Assembly: GCA_017540265.1 (NCBI GenBank)
Contig: JAFYBJ010000025.1
Coordinates: 1 to 64,000, forward strand
Reading direction: 5' to 3'
Length of the DNA: 64,000 nt
From: Lachnospiraceae bacterium
GTDB taxonomy: Bacteria > Bacillota > Clostridia > Lachnospirales > Lachnospiraceae
The notes below the pieces were generated by a model. The model worked only from the letters and a program-made list of their open reading frames with translations, did not search any database and was not told the DNA's origin. Positions within the stretch are counted from its first letter, which is position 1, and every line of letters starts with the position of its first letter. This document shows, one piece after another, positions 10,201-19,000 of this stretch. A program made the translations under genes and the position numbers.

Positions 10201-11022
10201 ATGAAACTAAACGGCTTTGTCCCCGACACGGCATCTTCGGGAAAAGAAGCTATGGAAAAAGCAAGGAAAAACACCTATCATATAGTATTCCTTGACCATA
10301 TGATGCCTGAGATGGACGGAATAGAGACACTGTCCGCAATGAAAAACGAGAGTCTTATCCCCGATGGGACCACAGTGATAGCATTAACGGCCAACGCCAT
10401 AGCAGGCGCAAAGGAAATCTACATGAAAGCCGGCTTTGATGATTATCTTTCAAAGCCCATAGAGGTGGCCGGCCTTGAAGAAAAACTTTCCGAATACCTT
10501 CCCGAAGATATCACGGAATGGAAGGCAAACGGCAATAAGGCAGTAAGTGCCGCTAAGGAGGATAAAGAAGTAATGGAATTTGACGCATCCGATGATGAAG
10601 TAATGGAGTTTATGCCTGAAGAAGATAAAACACAGACATCCGCAAAAGACATCACGGGTGAACTGACCGCTCTTGGCATCGATATAAACAGCGGCCTTAT
10701 GTACTGTGCCGGAGAGATGGACTTCTACACAGAAATATTAAAAGAATATGTGAAGTCTTATGCCGAAAAGAGAAACAGCCTTGATACCTTCCTTAAAGAA
10801 AATGACTTAAACAATTATAAGATCGTGGTCCACTCCTTAAAAAGCTCGTCAAAGACTATCGGAGCCATGGATCTTTCCGAACAGGCAAGGCTTTTGGAAG
10901 AAGCATCCGGAAACGGAGATAGCGGATATGTCCTTGCAAAACATGATGCCGCAATGAATGATTTTGATATGATAACATCCCGGATAGCAGATATCCTTAT
11001 GATAAAAAGGAGCGATAAATAA
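7237..11022 (+). CDS. Dual-sensor hybrid histidine kinase (sensor-pseudoDHp-sensor-HisKA-HATPase-REC-HPt)
   Basis: A 1261-aa membrane kinase. TM1 (about 9-25), an extracellular Cache-like sensor (30-268) and TM2 (270-295) lead into a DHp-like segment (301-372). Its H-box reads TSELKKP (317-323), with Ser318 where the phospho-accepting His should be. A second TM (393-413), second Cache-like sensor (415-655) and TM (663-683) follow. Then come a normal HisKA (MSHEIRTP, His721), an HATPase with N box NLLTNAVKY and G boxes DTGIGI and GTGLGI, a receiver domain (Asp1020) and an HPt domain (His1199). This should be a full phosphorelay in one chain. The ATG at 7237 has GGAGG 9 nt upstream; longer in-frame starts lack one. 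Next gene, the HD-GYP regulator, begins right after its stop. Confidence 0.9.
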   Translation: MKSKKSSGVIIIIAVMLLAIMFMDTWMVFGQTRQQTKDSGTYQLENISGELESTISEAEKLTMSYALSVQEYLSNKDALSYYIYKQKAELLKKNSGAFNLYIAGSDWSIIPDFNMPDDYVITERLWYTGALRNGGNTYVTPPYQDAMTGDICYSVSVLLGDGETVLAVDYTMENIQAHIMQMYSAGSHNAVIITDEGIIAGCNNENLIGKQLVSALPDYAGIWSLSKNTDGVASVRIRDGILYENLFATKSGNGWYLIVSESDWALYHNSYIQLIITLLLSLALFSVIILLYFLAVRNRKKAEAALASRDEFLSNITSELKKPLSKILDSSSSERIKDMDDYNIRMAGIHSAGEQLFDMIGQIISYSGIVRSEKGSDPKKKKSKIAWMNLRFRRIIIIFMTLIMIVSLYSNVSATYRGSQLLMMREAEKYEFRLSEWINTQKSILDMFVSIISTNPDMLDDYEGTVDTLNRITSQYPEISVTYMTNPEFEHTVYMNNGWEPDENWRVEERQWYIDTMAAEDGWSISAPYYDEQTGGYCVTISERVYDAKTGEFLGNFGIDFFMDKLVDVLGGSYSDHGYAFLVDTNGDIINHPYGGYQMSLDSQTNVSDPALPYSESKADGSNTVVIKDYDGSYRILLAIKNDVSRFRVYVVSDIWTIYGRVVIYGIICLVSFTLCIILIYRLLTDMIRWQNTTNEQIKETADAAIAAGKAKSQFLAQMSHEIRTPINAVLGMNEMILRESDDSDIREYAENIRSSGKNLLSIINSILDFSRIEDGKMEIIPVKYELAGMINNLVNSVAERAKAKSLEFSLHVDEKLPAVRLGDDVRLTQVIVNLLTNAVKYTEKGTVSLNIYETGREGPQITLGVKVSDTGIGIKQEDMSRLFETFERLEEKRNRNIEGTGLGISIVTKLLHMMGSELKVESEYGTGSVFSFEIRQTIVDEQPLGDYTQRIKKKALHKDEQMHLFAPSAKVLVVDDNEMNLKVAKSLMKLNGFVPDTASSGKEAMEKARKNTYHIVFLDHMMPEMDGIETLSAMKNESLIPDGTTVIALTANAIAGAKEIYMKAGFDDYLSKPIEVAGLEEKLSEYLPEDITEWKANGNKAVSAAKEDKEVMEFDASDDEVMEFMPEEDKTQTSAKDITGELTALGIDINSGLMYCAGEMDFYTEILKEYVKSYAEKRNSLDTFLKENDLNNYKIVVHSLKSSSKTIGAMDLSEQARLLEEASGNGDSGYVLAKHDAAMNDFDMITSRIADILMIKRSDK

Positions 11023-12471
11023 ATGGCAGAATGGGTAATAATTGTTGATGACGATGTGCTGAACTTAAAGACTGCAGGACACATTTTAAGCCGCAATCAG
11101 ATGCGCGTTACTGCCTTGAAGTCCGGCCCTTCCCTTTTGGAATACATTAAAGAAAAGGGCATGCCGGGTCTCATACTTTTGGATATAAAAATGCCTGATA
11201 TGGACGGCTTTGAGACCTATGTAAAATTAAGGGAATTTGAGGAAGAAAACGGACTTCCTAAAACTCCCGTGGCATTTTTGACCGCCGATGAAAACAAAGA
11301 AAATGAAAAGCGTGTTTTCGAACTGGGCGCCGATGACTATATAAGCAAGCCCTTCGAAGCAGAAGTACTTGTCCACAGAGTAAGAAACATACTGGAAAGA
11401 CATCCCGAAACAAATCATTTTGAAGCCGGGCTTTCCATAAACAAAACAGGCTTATCCGACCGTGTGGTAGTGGTGGATGATGACAGTGCAAACTTAAAAG
11501 TCGCCGAGCGCATACTCTCCAGAAACAATATGAACGTGACCACCTTAAGTTCCGGCAGAGAGCTTTTAGAGCACATAGCTTCAAACGAGATACCGGATAT
11601 CATTCTTTTGGATATAAAAATGCCTGATATGGACGGCTTTGAGACCTTAAAGAATCTAAGGGAACGTGAAAAAGAGCTCGGCATCCCGGACAGTATACCG
11701 GTCATATTCCTGACAGCGGATGAAAGTGACGCCTCGGAAACGACCGGTCTTAAGCTTGGCGCCATGGACTTTATCAGAAAGCCCTTTGTTCCGGAGGTGC
11801 TTACCATACGAGTGCGGCATACCATAGATCTGGTATGTCTTCAGAGAGAGCTTGCTGCAGAAGTCGAAAAAAAGAGTCAGGAAAAAGAGAGCCTTTTTAT
11901 ACACGTGGTACAGTCCCTTGCGGATGCAATAGACGCAAAGGACACTTATACAAAGGGCCATTCCGGCCGGGTGGCAGCCTATGCCAGGGAGATAGCAAAA
12001 AGATACGGCTATTCGGAAAAACAGCAGAATGACATATACATGATGGGACTTCTCCATGACATCGGAAAGATCGGCGTTCCGGATAATATCATCAACAAGC
12101 CTTCAAAGCTTACCGACGAGGAATTTGAAGAGATAAAGAAGCATCCCCTAAAGGGAGCGCATATACTGGAAAATATAAGCGAAATGCCGGCTTTGTTAAA
12201 AGGCGCAAGATGGCATCACGAAAGGATAGACGGAAGAGGATACCCTGACGGCCTTAAAGGCAGCGAGATCCCCGAAGAGGCAAGGATAATCGCCGTCGCA
12301 GATTCCTATGATGCTATGTCCAGCAAGCGCAGCTATCGTAAGCCGCTTACCCAGAGCTATGTGAGAAGCGAGATAGAAAAAGGCATGGGCACACAGTTTG
12401 ATCCCGTGTTTGCAAAGATAATGTTGGAGATAATAGACGAAGATACGGAATACAGGCTGCGTGAGATCTGA
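11023..12471 (+). CDS. Response regulator with two REC domains and HD-GYP c-di-GMP phosphodiesterase
   Basis: 482 aa, cytoplasmic. REC1 (about 5-115) has Asp54 in LLDIKMPDMDG and REC2 (147-258) has Asp197 in the same motif; both keep the acidic pair and the conserved Thr and Lys. The HD-GYP domain (about 293-480) has GHSGR (His313), HD at 345-346, HHE at 398-400 and the GYP motif at 406-408, so the metal and c-di-GMP sites look intact. Expected reaction: hydrolysis of c-di-GMP when phosphorylated. The ATG touches the TAA of the upstream kinase, with AAGGAG inside the kinase's last codons, indicating translational coupling. The two REC domains arose by tandem duplication (43 identical bases at 11176-11218 and 11605-11647). 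Confidence 0.93.
   Translation: MAEWVIIVDDDVLNLKTAGHILSRNQMRVTALKSGPSLLEYIKEKGMPGLILLDIKMPDMDGFETYVKLREFEEENGLPKTPVAFLTADENKENEKRVFELGADDYISKPFEAEVLVHRVRNILERHPETNHFEAGLSINKTGLSDRVVVVDDDSANLKVAERILSRNNMNVTTLSSGRELLEHIASNEIPDIILLDIKMPDMDGFETLKNLREREKELGIPDSIPVIFLTADESDASETTGLKLGAMDFIRKPFVPEVLTIRVRHTIDLVCLQRELAAEVEKKSQEKESLFIHVVQSLADAIDAKDTYTKGHSGRVAAYAREIAKRYGYSEKQQNDIYMMGLLHDIGKIGVPDNIINKPSKLTDEEFEEIKKHPLKGAHILENISEMPALLKGARWHHERIDGRGYPDGLKGSEIPEEARIIAVADSYDAMSSKRSYRKPLTQSYVRSEIEKGMGTQFDPVFAKIMLEIIDEDTEYRLREI
11176..11647 (+). repeat. 43-bp exact direct repeat in the tandem REC domains
   Basis: 11176-11218 and 11605-11647 are identical over 43 bases, 429 bp (143 codons) apart. The repeat covers the phospho-acceptor motif of each receiver domain, pointing to a recent duplication or gene conversion. 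Confidence 0.9.
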
Positions 12472-12485
12472 AGTGAGATTTTAAG

Positions 12486-12507
12486 GAATATCTGAGGGGG
12501 GATATTC
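12486..12507 (+). other. Small hairpin before the second hybrid kinase gene
   Basis: GAATATC (12486-12492) pairs with GATATTC (12501-12507) around a G-rich 8-nt loop in the 58-nt gap between the HD-GYP gene and the next kinase. No T tract follows, so it is not a terminator; it may tune expression within the operon. Confidence 0.4.
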
Positions 12508-12529
12508 ATACGAAAGGATGGCTTTATAA

Positions 12530-15193
12530 ATGCTGTTTTATTTTCATGCAATGGTCATACTGTCCGTTGTAATGTCATCGATATTTGTTCTGCGTTTCAG
12601 AAGGGGTATCTCGGTCCACTTTCCCATGATATTCCTCTTTATCCCCATAATCAATCTGGGCTATATGAAAGTAGCCACCTCCCAGAATATTTATGAGGCT
12701 TTGTTTGCAAACAGCATAGAATACTTAGACGGCTGTTTTTTGGAGCTCTTCTTTTTTCTTTATGTGATGAACTTCTGCAAACTGAAGATGCCCAAGCCCT
12801 TAACCGCCCTGCTCCTTGCGATCGGTTCCGTTATCCTGTTTTTTTCGATCCATACCGCAAGCAACGGGCTCCTTTATAAAACAGCCGAGTTAAAACAGCT
12901 CGACGGCGTATCTTATATAGTAAAAGAATATGGTCCGATACACACGCTTTACTATATAATGATAGGCTTTTATCTGGTGGCGAATCTGTCTGTCATCATC
13001 TACAGTCTCACAAGAAAAAATATATCAAAGCGCAATTCCCTGCTTCTGCTTTTAGTATACATGGTGATAATAGTGTCCTTTCTTTGCGGAAAGATATTTC
13101 ACCCCGCCTTCGAACTTCTTCCCGCTTCATATCTTTTTGCCCAGGTGATGTTCTTAAACATTATGAGCAGGATAACGCTTTATGATGTAACAGGCTCGGC
13201 CATATCCACACTATCGGAGACCGGCTCCATAGGCTTTGCCTCCTTTGATACGAAAGCCCGTTATCTGGGATGTACGGACCGTGTGCTTGAATGCATTCCG
13301 GAACTTGATTCCATGTTTGTCGATCAGGTGCTGACCGCAGAAAATGAGAATTTCACAAAAATACTGGACTGCATGAAAAAAGCAAAAGAAAGCGGCGGTT
13401 CGTCTTTCTTTTATATCAATAAGAACGAGATAAGCTATAAGGTGACCATAGAGCATCTTTATCAGGGAAAGAGATTAAAAGGCTACCAGATGCGTACGGA
13501 AGAAAATACGCAGGAAACAAGAAGGCTGGAGGCACTCAAGCTTAAAGAACGCCAGAAGGAAATGGAAGCCGAGATATTAAAGCTTGAGAAATCTGCCGCA
13601 GAAGCCGCTAATGAAGCAAAAAGTTCATTCCTTGCGCAGATGTCCCATGAACTGCGTACACCTATAAACGCAATGCTTGGCTTTGATGAGATGATCTTAC
13701 GTGAAAGCCGCGAGAAAGATATCCTCTCCTACGCCTCTAATATAAAAGTGAGCGGAAATAATCTGCTTTCCCTTGTAAATGATATCCTGGACATCTCAAA
13801 GATAGAAGCCGGAAAGATGGAGATAGTCCCCGCCGAATATGACAGTGCTTCCATGCTTGGTGAGCTGATCAGAGAAATAACGCCGAGAGCCGAAGCAAAA
13901 GATCTGTATCTGAAACATGATATAGACAGGAGACTTCCCGCAAGATTCTACGGTGATGATGTACGCATAAAGCAGATCATCACCAACCTTCTGACCAACG
14001 CCGTAAAATATACCGATGACGGAGGTATCACCTTCAGCGTAAAAGTACTTGATGATACGATAAGCGCCGGGAAAGATATACGCCTTGCGTTTTCTGTAAA
14101 AGATACCGGTTTTGGCATAAAGGAGGATGATAAGGAAAAACTCTTCCATGCATTTGAGAGAGCCGATGAACAGCGCACACGCAGCATAGAGGGCACGGGG
14201 CTGGGTCTTGCCATCACAATGAAATGCCTTGAATTAATGGACAGCACTTTAGAGCTTGAGAGTGAATACGGAAAAGGTTCGGACTTTCATTTTATCTTAA
14301 AACAGAAGGTTGTGGACGCCTCCCCCGCAGGCGATATCGAAAACAGCATCGGCACAGCAGGCATCGCAGATGTTTACCGTGAAGATTTCACCGCGCCTTC
14401 GGCACACATACTTGTGGTTGATGATGTAGCCATGAACCTCAAAGTATTTGCAGGACTCTTAAAAAATACCGGGATAAAAACAGATACGGCATCCGGCGGC
14501 GAAGAAGCCCTGGAGCTTATAAAAAGCAATATTTATGACTGCATCTTTATGGATCATCAGATGCCCGGCATGGACGGCATGGAAACGCTGTCAAAGATAA
14601 ATGAAGAAGGCTTGAATAAAAACGGCACGCCCGTAATAGCACTTACCGCAAATGCCATATCAGGCGCACGTGATATGTACATGAAACACGGATTTTCCGA
14701 CTATCTTACAAAACCCATAAATCCAAAGGAACTCTCGGAAATGCTGGTAAAATGGCTGCCCGCGGAAAAAGTGGTAAGAAAAAAAGCTGATGATGAGATA
14801 CTTGAATTTCTGCCTGTAGACGCTTCGGATTCCTCAGATAATGATAACGATAAAAAGCTTGAGGAATTAAGAGCAATGGGGATCAACGTGGACGAAGGCT
14901 TAAGTTACGCCATGGATGACGTATCCTTTTACTTAGAGATTTTCTCTGATTATAAGGCAGCTTTTGCAGATAAATACGATACCCTGCAAAAAGCTTTTGA
15001 AAAAGAAGATCTGCGCACCTATGAGATAAACATACATGCACTGAAAAGCAGTTCAAAGACCATAGGTGCGGATGAATTGTCCGCTGCTGCAAAAGAACTT
15101 GAAAAAGCAGCAGCAGACGGGAATATGCAATTTATAAAAGAACATCACAGTGAATGTATGGAGATGTATGGGAAGGTTGCGGGGATGATATAA
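12530..15193 (+). CDS. Hybrid histidine kinase with polytopic membrane sensor, REC and HPt domains
   Basis: 887 aa. The first ~215 residues hold six to seven hydrophobic helices of the 7TM sensor type. A PAS-like segment (about 225-325) and a coiled coil (328-365) follow. The kinase core has MSHELRTP (His373), NLLTNAVKY, DTGFGI and GTGLGL. The REC domain has Asp675 in FMDHQMPGMDG, and the C-terminal HPt has His836 in HALKSSSKT. REC and HPt closely resemble those of the kinase at 7237, so the two are paralogues with different sensors. Both may feed the REC-REC-HD-GYP protein between them, matching two inputs to two receivers (inference). AAAGG lies 12 nt before the ATG. Confidence 0.9.
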   Translation: MLFYFHAMVILSVVMSSIFVLRFRRGISVHFPMIFLFIPIINLGYMKVATSQNIYEALFANSIEYLDGCFLELFFFLYVMNFCKLKMPKPLTALLLAIGSVILFFSIHTASNGLLYKTAELKQLDGVSYIVKEYGPIHTLYYIMIGFYLVANLSVIIYSLTRKNISKRNSLLLLLVYMVIIVSFLCGKIFHPAFELLPASYLFAQVMFLNIMSRITLYDVTGSAISTLSETGSIGFASFDTKARYLGCTDRVLECIPELDSMFVDQVLTAENENFTKILDCMKKAKESGGSSFFYINKNEISYKVTIEHLYQGKRLKGYQMRTEENTQETRRLEALKLKERQKEMEAEILKLEKSAAEAANEAKSSFLAQMSHELRTPINAMLGFDEMILRESREKDILSYASNIKVSGNNLLSLVNDILDISKIEAGKMEIVPAEYDSASMLGELIREITPRAEAKDLYLKHDIDRRLPARFYGDDVRIKQIITNLLTNAVKYTDDGGITFSVKVLDDTISAGKDIRLAFSVKDTGFGIKEDDKEKLFHAFERADEQRTRSIEGTGLGLAITMKCLELMDSTLELESEYGKGSDFHFILKQKVVDASPAGDIENSIGTAGIADVYREDFTAPSAHILVVDDVAMNLKVFAGLLKNTGIKTDTASGGEEALELIKSNIYDCIFMDHQMPGMDGMETLSKINEEGLNKNGTPVIALTANAISGARDMYMKHGFSDYLTKPINPKELSEMLVKWLPAEKVVRKKADDEILEFLPVDASDSSDNDNDKKLEELRAMGINVDEGLSYAMDDVSFYLEIFSDYKAAFADKYDTLQKAFEKEDLRTYEINIHALKSSSKTIGADELSAAAKELEKAAADGNMQFIKEHHSECMEMYGKVAGMI

Positions 15194-15213
15194 TGTGTTT
15201 ACATACAAAAGAA

Positions 15214-15240
15214 CCGTGAGGAATGCGATCATCCTCACGG
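15214..15240. terminator. Hairpin between convergent genes
   Basis: CCGTGAGGA (15214-15222) pairs with TCCTCACGG (15232-15240) around a 9-nt loop. The minus side is followed by TTCTTTTG and the plus side by a weak T-rich stretch. Probably a shared terminator for the kinase gene (plus) and the DUF3793 gene (minus). A near copy lies at 15975-16003. Confidence 0.6.
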
Positions 15241-15284
15241 CCTGCTACTCCTTTATTTATATCAGAATACGACTTAAACCACTA

Positions 15285-15857
15285 TCACGAACACAGGCGG
15301 ACCTGTCTCCGGGGATTTACGATGAGCGCCTCAAGAGGCCTGCCGCATTCGATCTGCTTACTGTAAATAGCTGTGCATTTTTTATATTTATCGAAAGTCT
15401 TTTTAGCCTCGCATTCATCGCCATAGGCCTTCCAGCAGCCCACGCACTTCACGCCCCTGAAGGGATCCTCCATAAATTTCTTTACATCATAGGGCGGATA
15501 GCCTAAGAACAGACCTATCTCATGGGGAAAAACAGGATCTGACTTAAGATGCCTTGCAAGCTCTGCAATGCAGCAGTCCGGATCACGGAAATGATAACCT
15601 TTATCCTTGAGTATCTTTACTGCGGCAGGATCCTTAAGATCCTCTTTTAAACGTTCCGGACGGTAAAGATATATCATGATGCTTTCTTTTTTCTTTCTCA
15701 AAGGAACCAGCCTGAGTCCCCTTTCCACCAGGATGGTGTTCAGACTGCATATCTCCTCGTCTATATCATACAGACCGTTTTTTATGGTAAAAATATTTCC
15801 TGTCTTTAAGCCCGCAAGAGTGGGTGCGCAATATTCAACTAAAGTCTTTAATAACAT
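15285..15857 (-). CDS. DUF3793 family protein
   Basis: 190 aa, no signal peptide or TM segment. Matches DUF3793 by its FPHEIGLFLGYPPYDV segment (about 120-135) and the Cys-rich C-terminal part (CVGCWKAYGDECEA), recalled from the family and not searched. Biochemical function unknown. Family members often sit near iron-transport or flavodoxin genes in gut Firmicutes (remembered context, uncertain). Eleven cysteines in the chain are compatible with metal binding. GGAGGGAAGG precedes the ATG, and an inverted repeat that could be a metalloregulator site lies 40 bp further upstream. The gene is flanked by two copies of the same hairpin. Confidence 0.75.
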   Translation of the reverse strand: MLLKTLVEYCAPTLAGLKTGNIFTIKNGLYDIDEEICSLNTILVERGLRLVPLRKKKESIMIYLYRPERLKEDLKDPAAVKILKDKGYHFRDPDCCIAELARHLKSDPVFPHEIGLFLGYPPYDVKKFMEDPFRGVKCVGCWKAYGDECEAKKTFDKYKKCTAIYSKQIECGRPLEALIVNPRRQVRLCS

Positions 15858-15896
15858 TTTTCCTTCCCTCCGTCATTGAACGGTGTGACTACCTTT

Positions 15897-15914
15897 AGTT
15901 AGTTTAATCTAACT
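15897..15914. promoter_or_regulatory. Inverted repeat, possible operator of the DUF3793 gene
   Basis: AGTTAG (15897-15902) and CTAACT (15909-15914) flank an AT-rich 6-bp centre, 40-57 bp before the ATG. The half-sites resemble the TTAG/CTAA arms of DtxR/IdeR-type iron or manganese boxes, but the spacing differs from the classical site. Confidence 0.35.
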
Positions 15915-15974
15915 CATGTTATCACCCTGAAGAAAAAATGTCTACCCCGAAAACACTATTATCGATACTGAAAA

Positions 15975-16003
15975 GCCGTGAGGGATCAGATCATCCTCAC
16001 GGC
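15975..16003 (-). terminator. Terminator of the leucine-rich-repeat protein gene
   Basis: GCCGTGAGG (15975-15983) pairs with CCTCACGGC (15995-16003) just behind the stop at 16023. The minus side continues in TTTTCAG; the plus side has a longer T run (16005-16016), so it can work in both directions. Confidence 0.75.
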
Positions 16004-16022
16004 CTTTTGTTTTTTTATAATA

Positions 16023-19000
16023 TCAGAATACGGATGCAGATATCTTTACTGAAAGCTTATTAATCTTGGCATTGAGATCTGTCACCCCTGCGCGCCTGCC
16101 TATCACAAATCCGTTCTCATCTGCAAAAACGATCTCCGGTTTCTTTGAAATAAATATAAGCGGCTGATCCATACTCGTCCCTGAAAAATATGTTAATGTT
16201 CCACTGTTTAGTCCAAGAGAATACCTTTTCCCGGAACCGCTTAAATTCTCAGTATTTATAAGAGATGGATCTTCTACGAAAACATAATATCTGTATACTG
16301 AATCCTCGTAGCATGCTGTAATAACGGTTGCTCCTGCCAGATAGGTGCTTATCTTTCCATTCTCAACACTTGCTACATCCGGATCTGACGAATCCCATTC
16401 AGCCTTCCGTACAGGAACCTTATATGGTGCAAGCTTTTTTGACTGTCCCTTATTGATATGCACGATCTGAGGTATATGCGATGATGCATCTGTGTTCTCC
16501 GCAACCTTAACTTTGCACTTATACGCCTTGCCATTTATATAGGCTGTTATCACAGCAGATCCCTTGCCTACGCCATGAACTACAGCCATTCCATGAGTAG
16601 ATGATGTTTCAACGTAAGCGACATCTACATTGCTGGAAACCCAGTATATGGGATACTTGGCGGTATAAGATCCGCACACAACCGAAACATTTTCAGTTTT
16701 ACCTGCCTTTAAGCTTATCTTCCTGCTGCCCATCTTAGGTGCTACAACAACAGCTTTACATTTATATGTTCCACCGTTTTCCTTATTTGTTATTGAAAGA
16801 TATGTGACGCCTTCCTTCTTAGCCGTGATCATATTTCCGTTCTTTGATACCTTTATTATCTTCGTATCATCCGAAACAATATTCACCGAACTGTCAAAAG
16901 CCTTCTGTCCTCTGACCATATAAATTTCGGCATTTTTTGTGATCGAACCGAGATCTATATATCCGTCCAGGCCGGATGCACCCAGATCACCAAATCCCGC
17001 TTTGGCGGGAAGCAGATTAAAAGCGTAATTTGATATGTTATTTGCACTTCCGTCTCCGGGCGTTACTATTACCGGATCAGGAAGATTTGCTATATTAATT
17101 TCTCCGTTGAAAGGAAACTCAACGTCAGGTATTACGATCTTTGTTTTTCCGGCACTGTTTACAAAGACTGCACTGAGCACCATATCTTTATAAACAGGAG
17201 TTCCCGGATACCATCTTACAGGTTTAACTCCGGTAAGAGAATCAACCTCATACCATCCTGCAAAATAATAATCGTTATATTCCGGCTCGGGAACATATGT
17301 TAAGGAACCGCCTTCCATAACATTTTTCTTTGTATATATCCGAGTAACGTCATTGTAACAGGTATAAAATACCGCACTGTAATATTCAGCATCAGGATCC
17401 TCTTTTATGTCCGAAGGATCCGAATATCCGGGACCGGGTGTGGGTGTGGGCTCATCCGGTATAGTTGTAGGTACATCCGGGTTATCAGGGTCAGCACTGC
17501 CTGGTGTAGGTGCCGGGGGTTCCTCATTGGGATCGATCTTTGTGCCATCTTTAAACATTATGTAGGCACCACCAAATACACTCCAAACATCTCCTTCCAG
17601 ACTTACCCTTTCATTCCATTCATCTTCCGTACCATCATATGTCGCATATGCCAGGTTTCCTTTAAACGCACCGTTACCTATGTAAATATTCTGCGTAGCA
17701 GGTATCGCTATAACAGGCTTTACCGAAAGATCATCCCCTATACCATAAAATGCAGAACTTCCTATATTTGTCACATCACGTAGGGATAATGATTCCAGAT
17801 TTTTACATTCGGAAAAAGCAGAGCTTGAAATAGTTGTAGCTGTCTCTATGGATACCGACCTAAGCTGTGTACAATTTGAAAATGCGCCCTCACCTATCGT
17901 AAGAATCTTCTTTAAGGAAAGCTCCTCTATGGGGCATCCGCTAAATGCATAACTGTATATTTCGGATACATTATCCAGATTAAGCATTCTAAGATTTGAG
18001 CACTCCTCAAAAGCATATGTACCAATGGTTTCTGCACTTCCAAATGATACAGACACAAGCCCGGTACAATAAGAAAATGACCTTTCTCCGATTGATTTAA
18101 GAGAAGGAAGATTTAGTGTTGTAAGTGCAGTGCAACTAAAAAACGCCCCAGCACTCAAAGAAGTCACTTTTTCAGCTTCAACAGTTTCTAATGTCGATTG
18201 AATCTGGTAAAATTCGTTTCGATCAATTGACTCCGCACCAGGCATGTTAACGTACGTGATATCGCACCCATAGAAAGCATTAGGAAAATCTTTGAGCTCT
18301 GAATTAAGAGAAACAGACGTTATACCTGTGCCCCAAAACGCATCATCTCCTATAGATGTGAGCTGTGAAATATCAATATTATCCTGGGTTATTTTAGAAC
18401 ATCCGTAAAAAGTATCTTTATCTATGGTTTTTACATTTGGGATTATAACAGTATCAAGCAGTGAACAATCCCGAAATGCTCCCGAAATACTGAAGGCTAT
18501 GGATGTTGCATTTTCAGCAACCACCTTTGTTAATGTATCCTTAAAATCCCTAAGCTCAGGTACTTCGCTCAGTCCGGGTATAGTTACCGAAGTCAGTTTG
18601 CATCCTTCGAATGCATCCGGCCAGCTTGTTATGCTTTCATTAAGAACAACTTCTGTAACACCCGTTTCTTCGAATGCATTTTCGCCTATAGATGTAAACT
18701 GTGAAATATCAATATTATCCTGGGTTATTTTAGAACATCCGTAAAAAGTATCTTTACCTATGGTTTTTACATTAGGGATTATAACAGTATCAAGTAGTGA
18801 ACAATGTTCAAATGCACCAAGAATGCCCGATAATCCCTGCTCCCCAACTATGGATGTTGCATTTACAGCAATTACCTCCGTAAGGGTTTTACTAAACGAA
18901 CTAAGACGTGGGATAGAAGTAAATCCTGGGATCGTTATAGATGTAAGTTTACATCCACCGAACGCATTAGGCCAGCTTTTAAGAGATGCATTCAATACAA

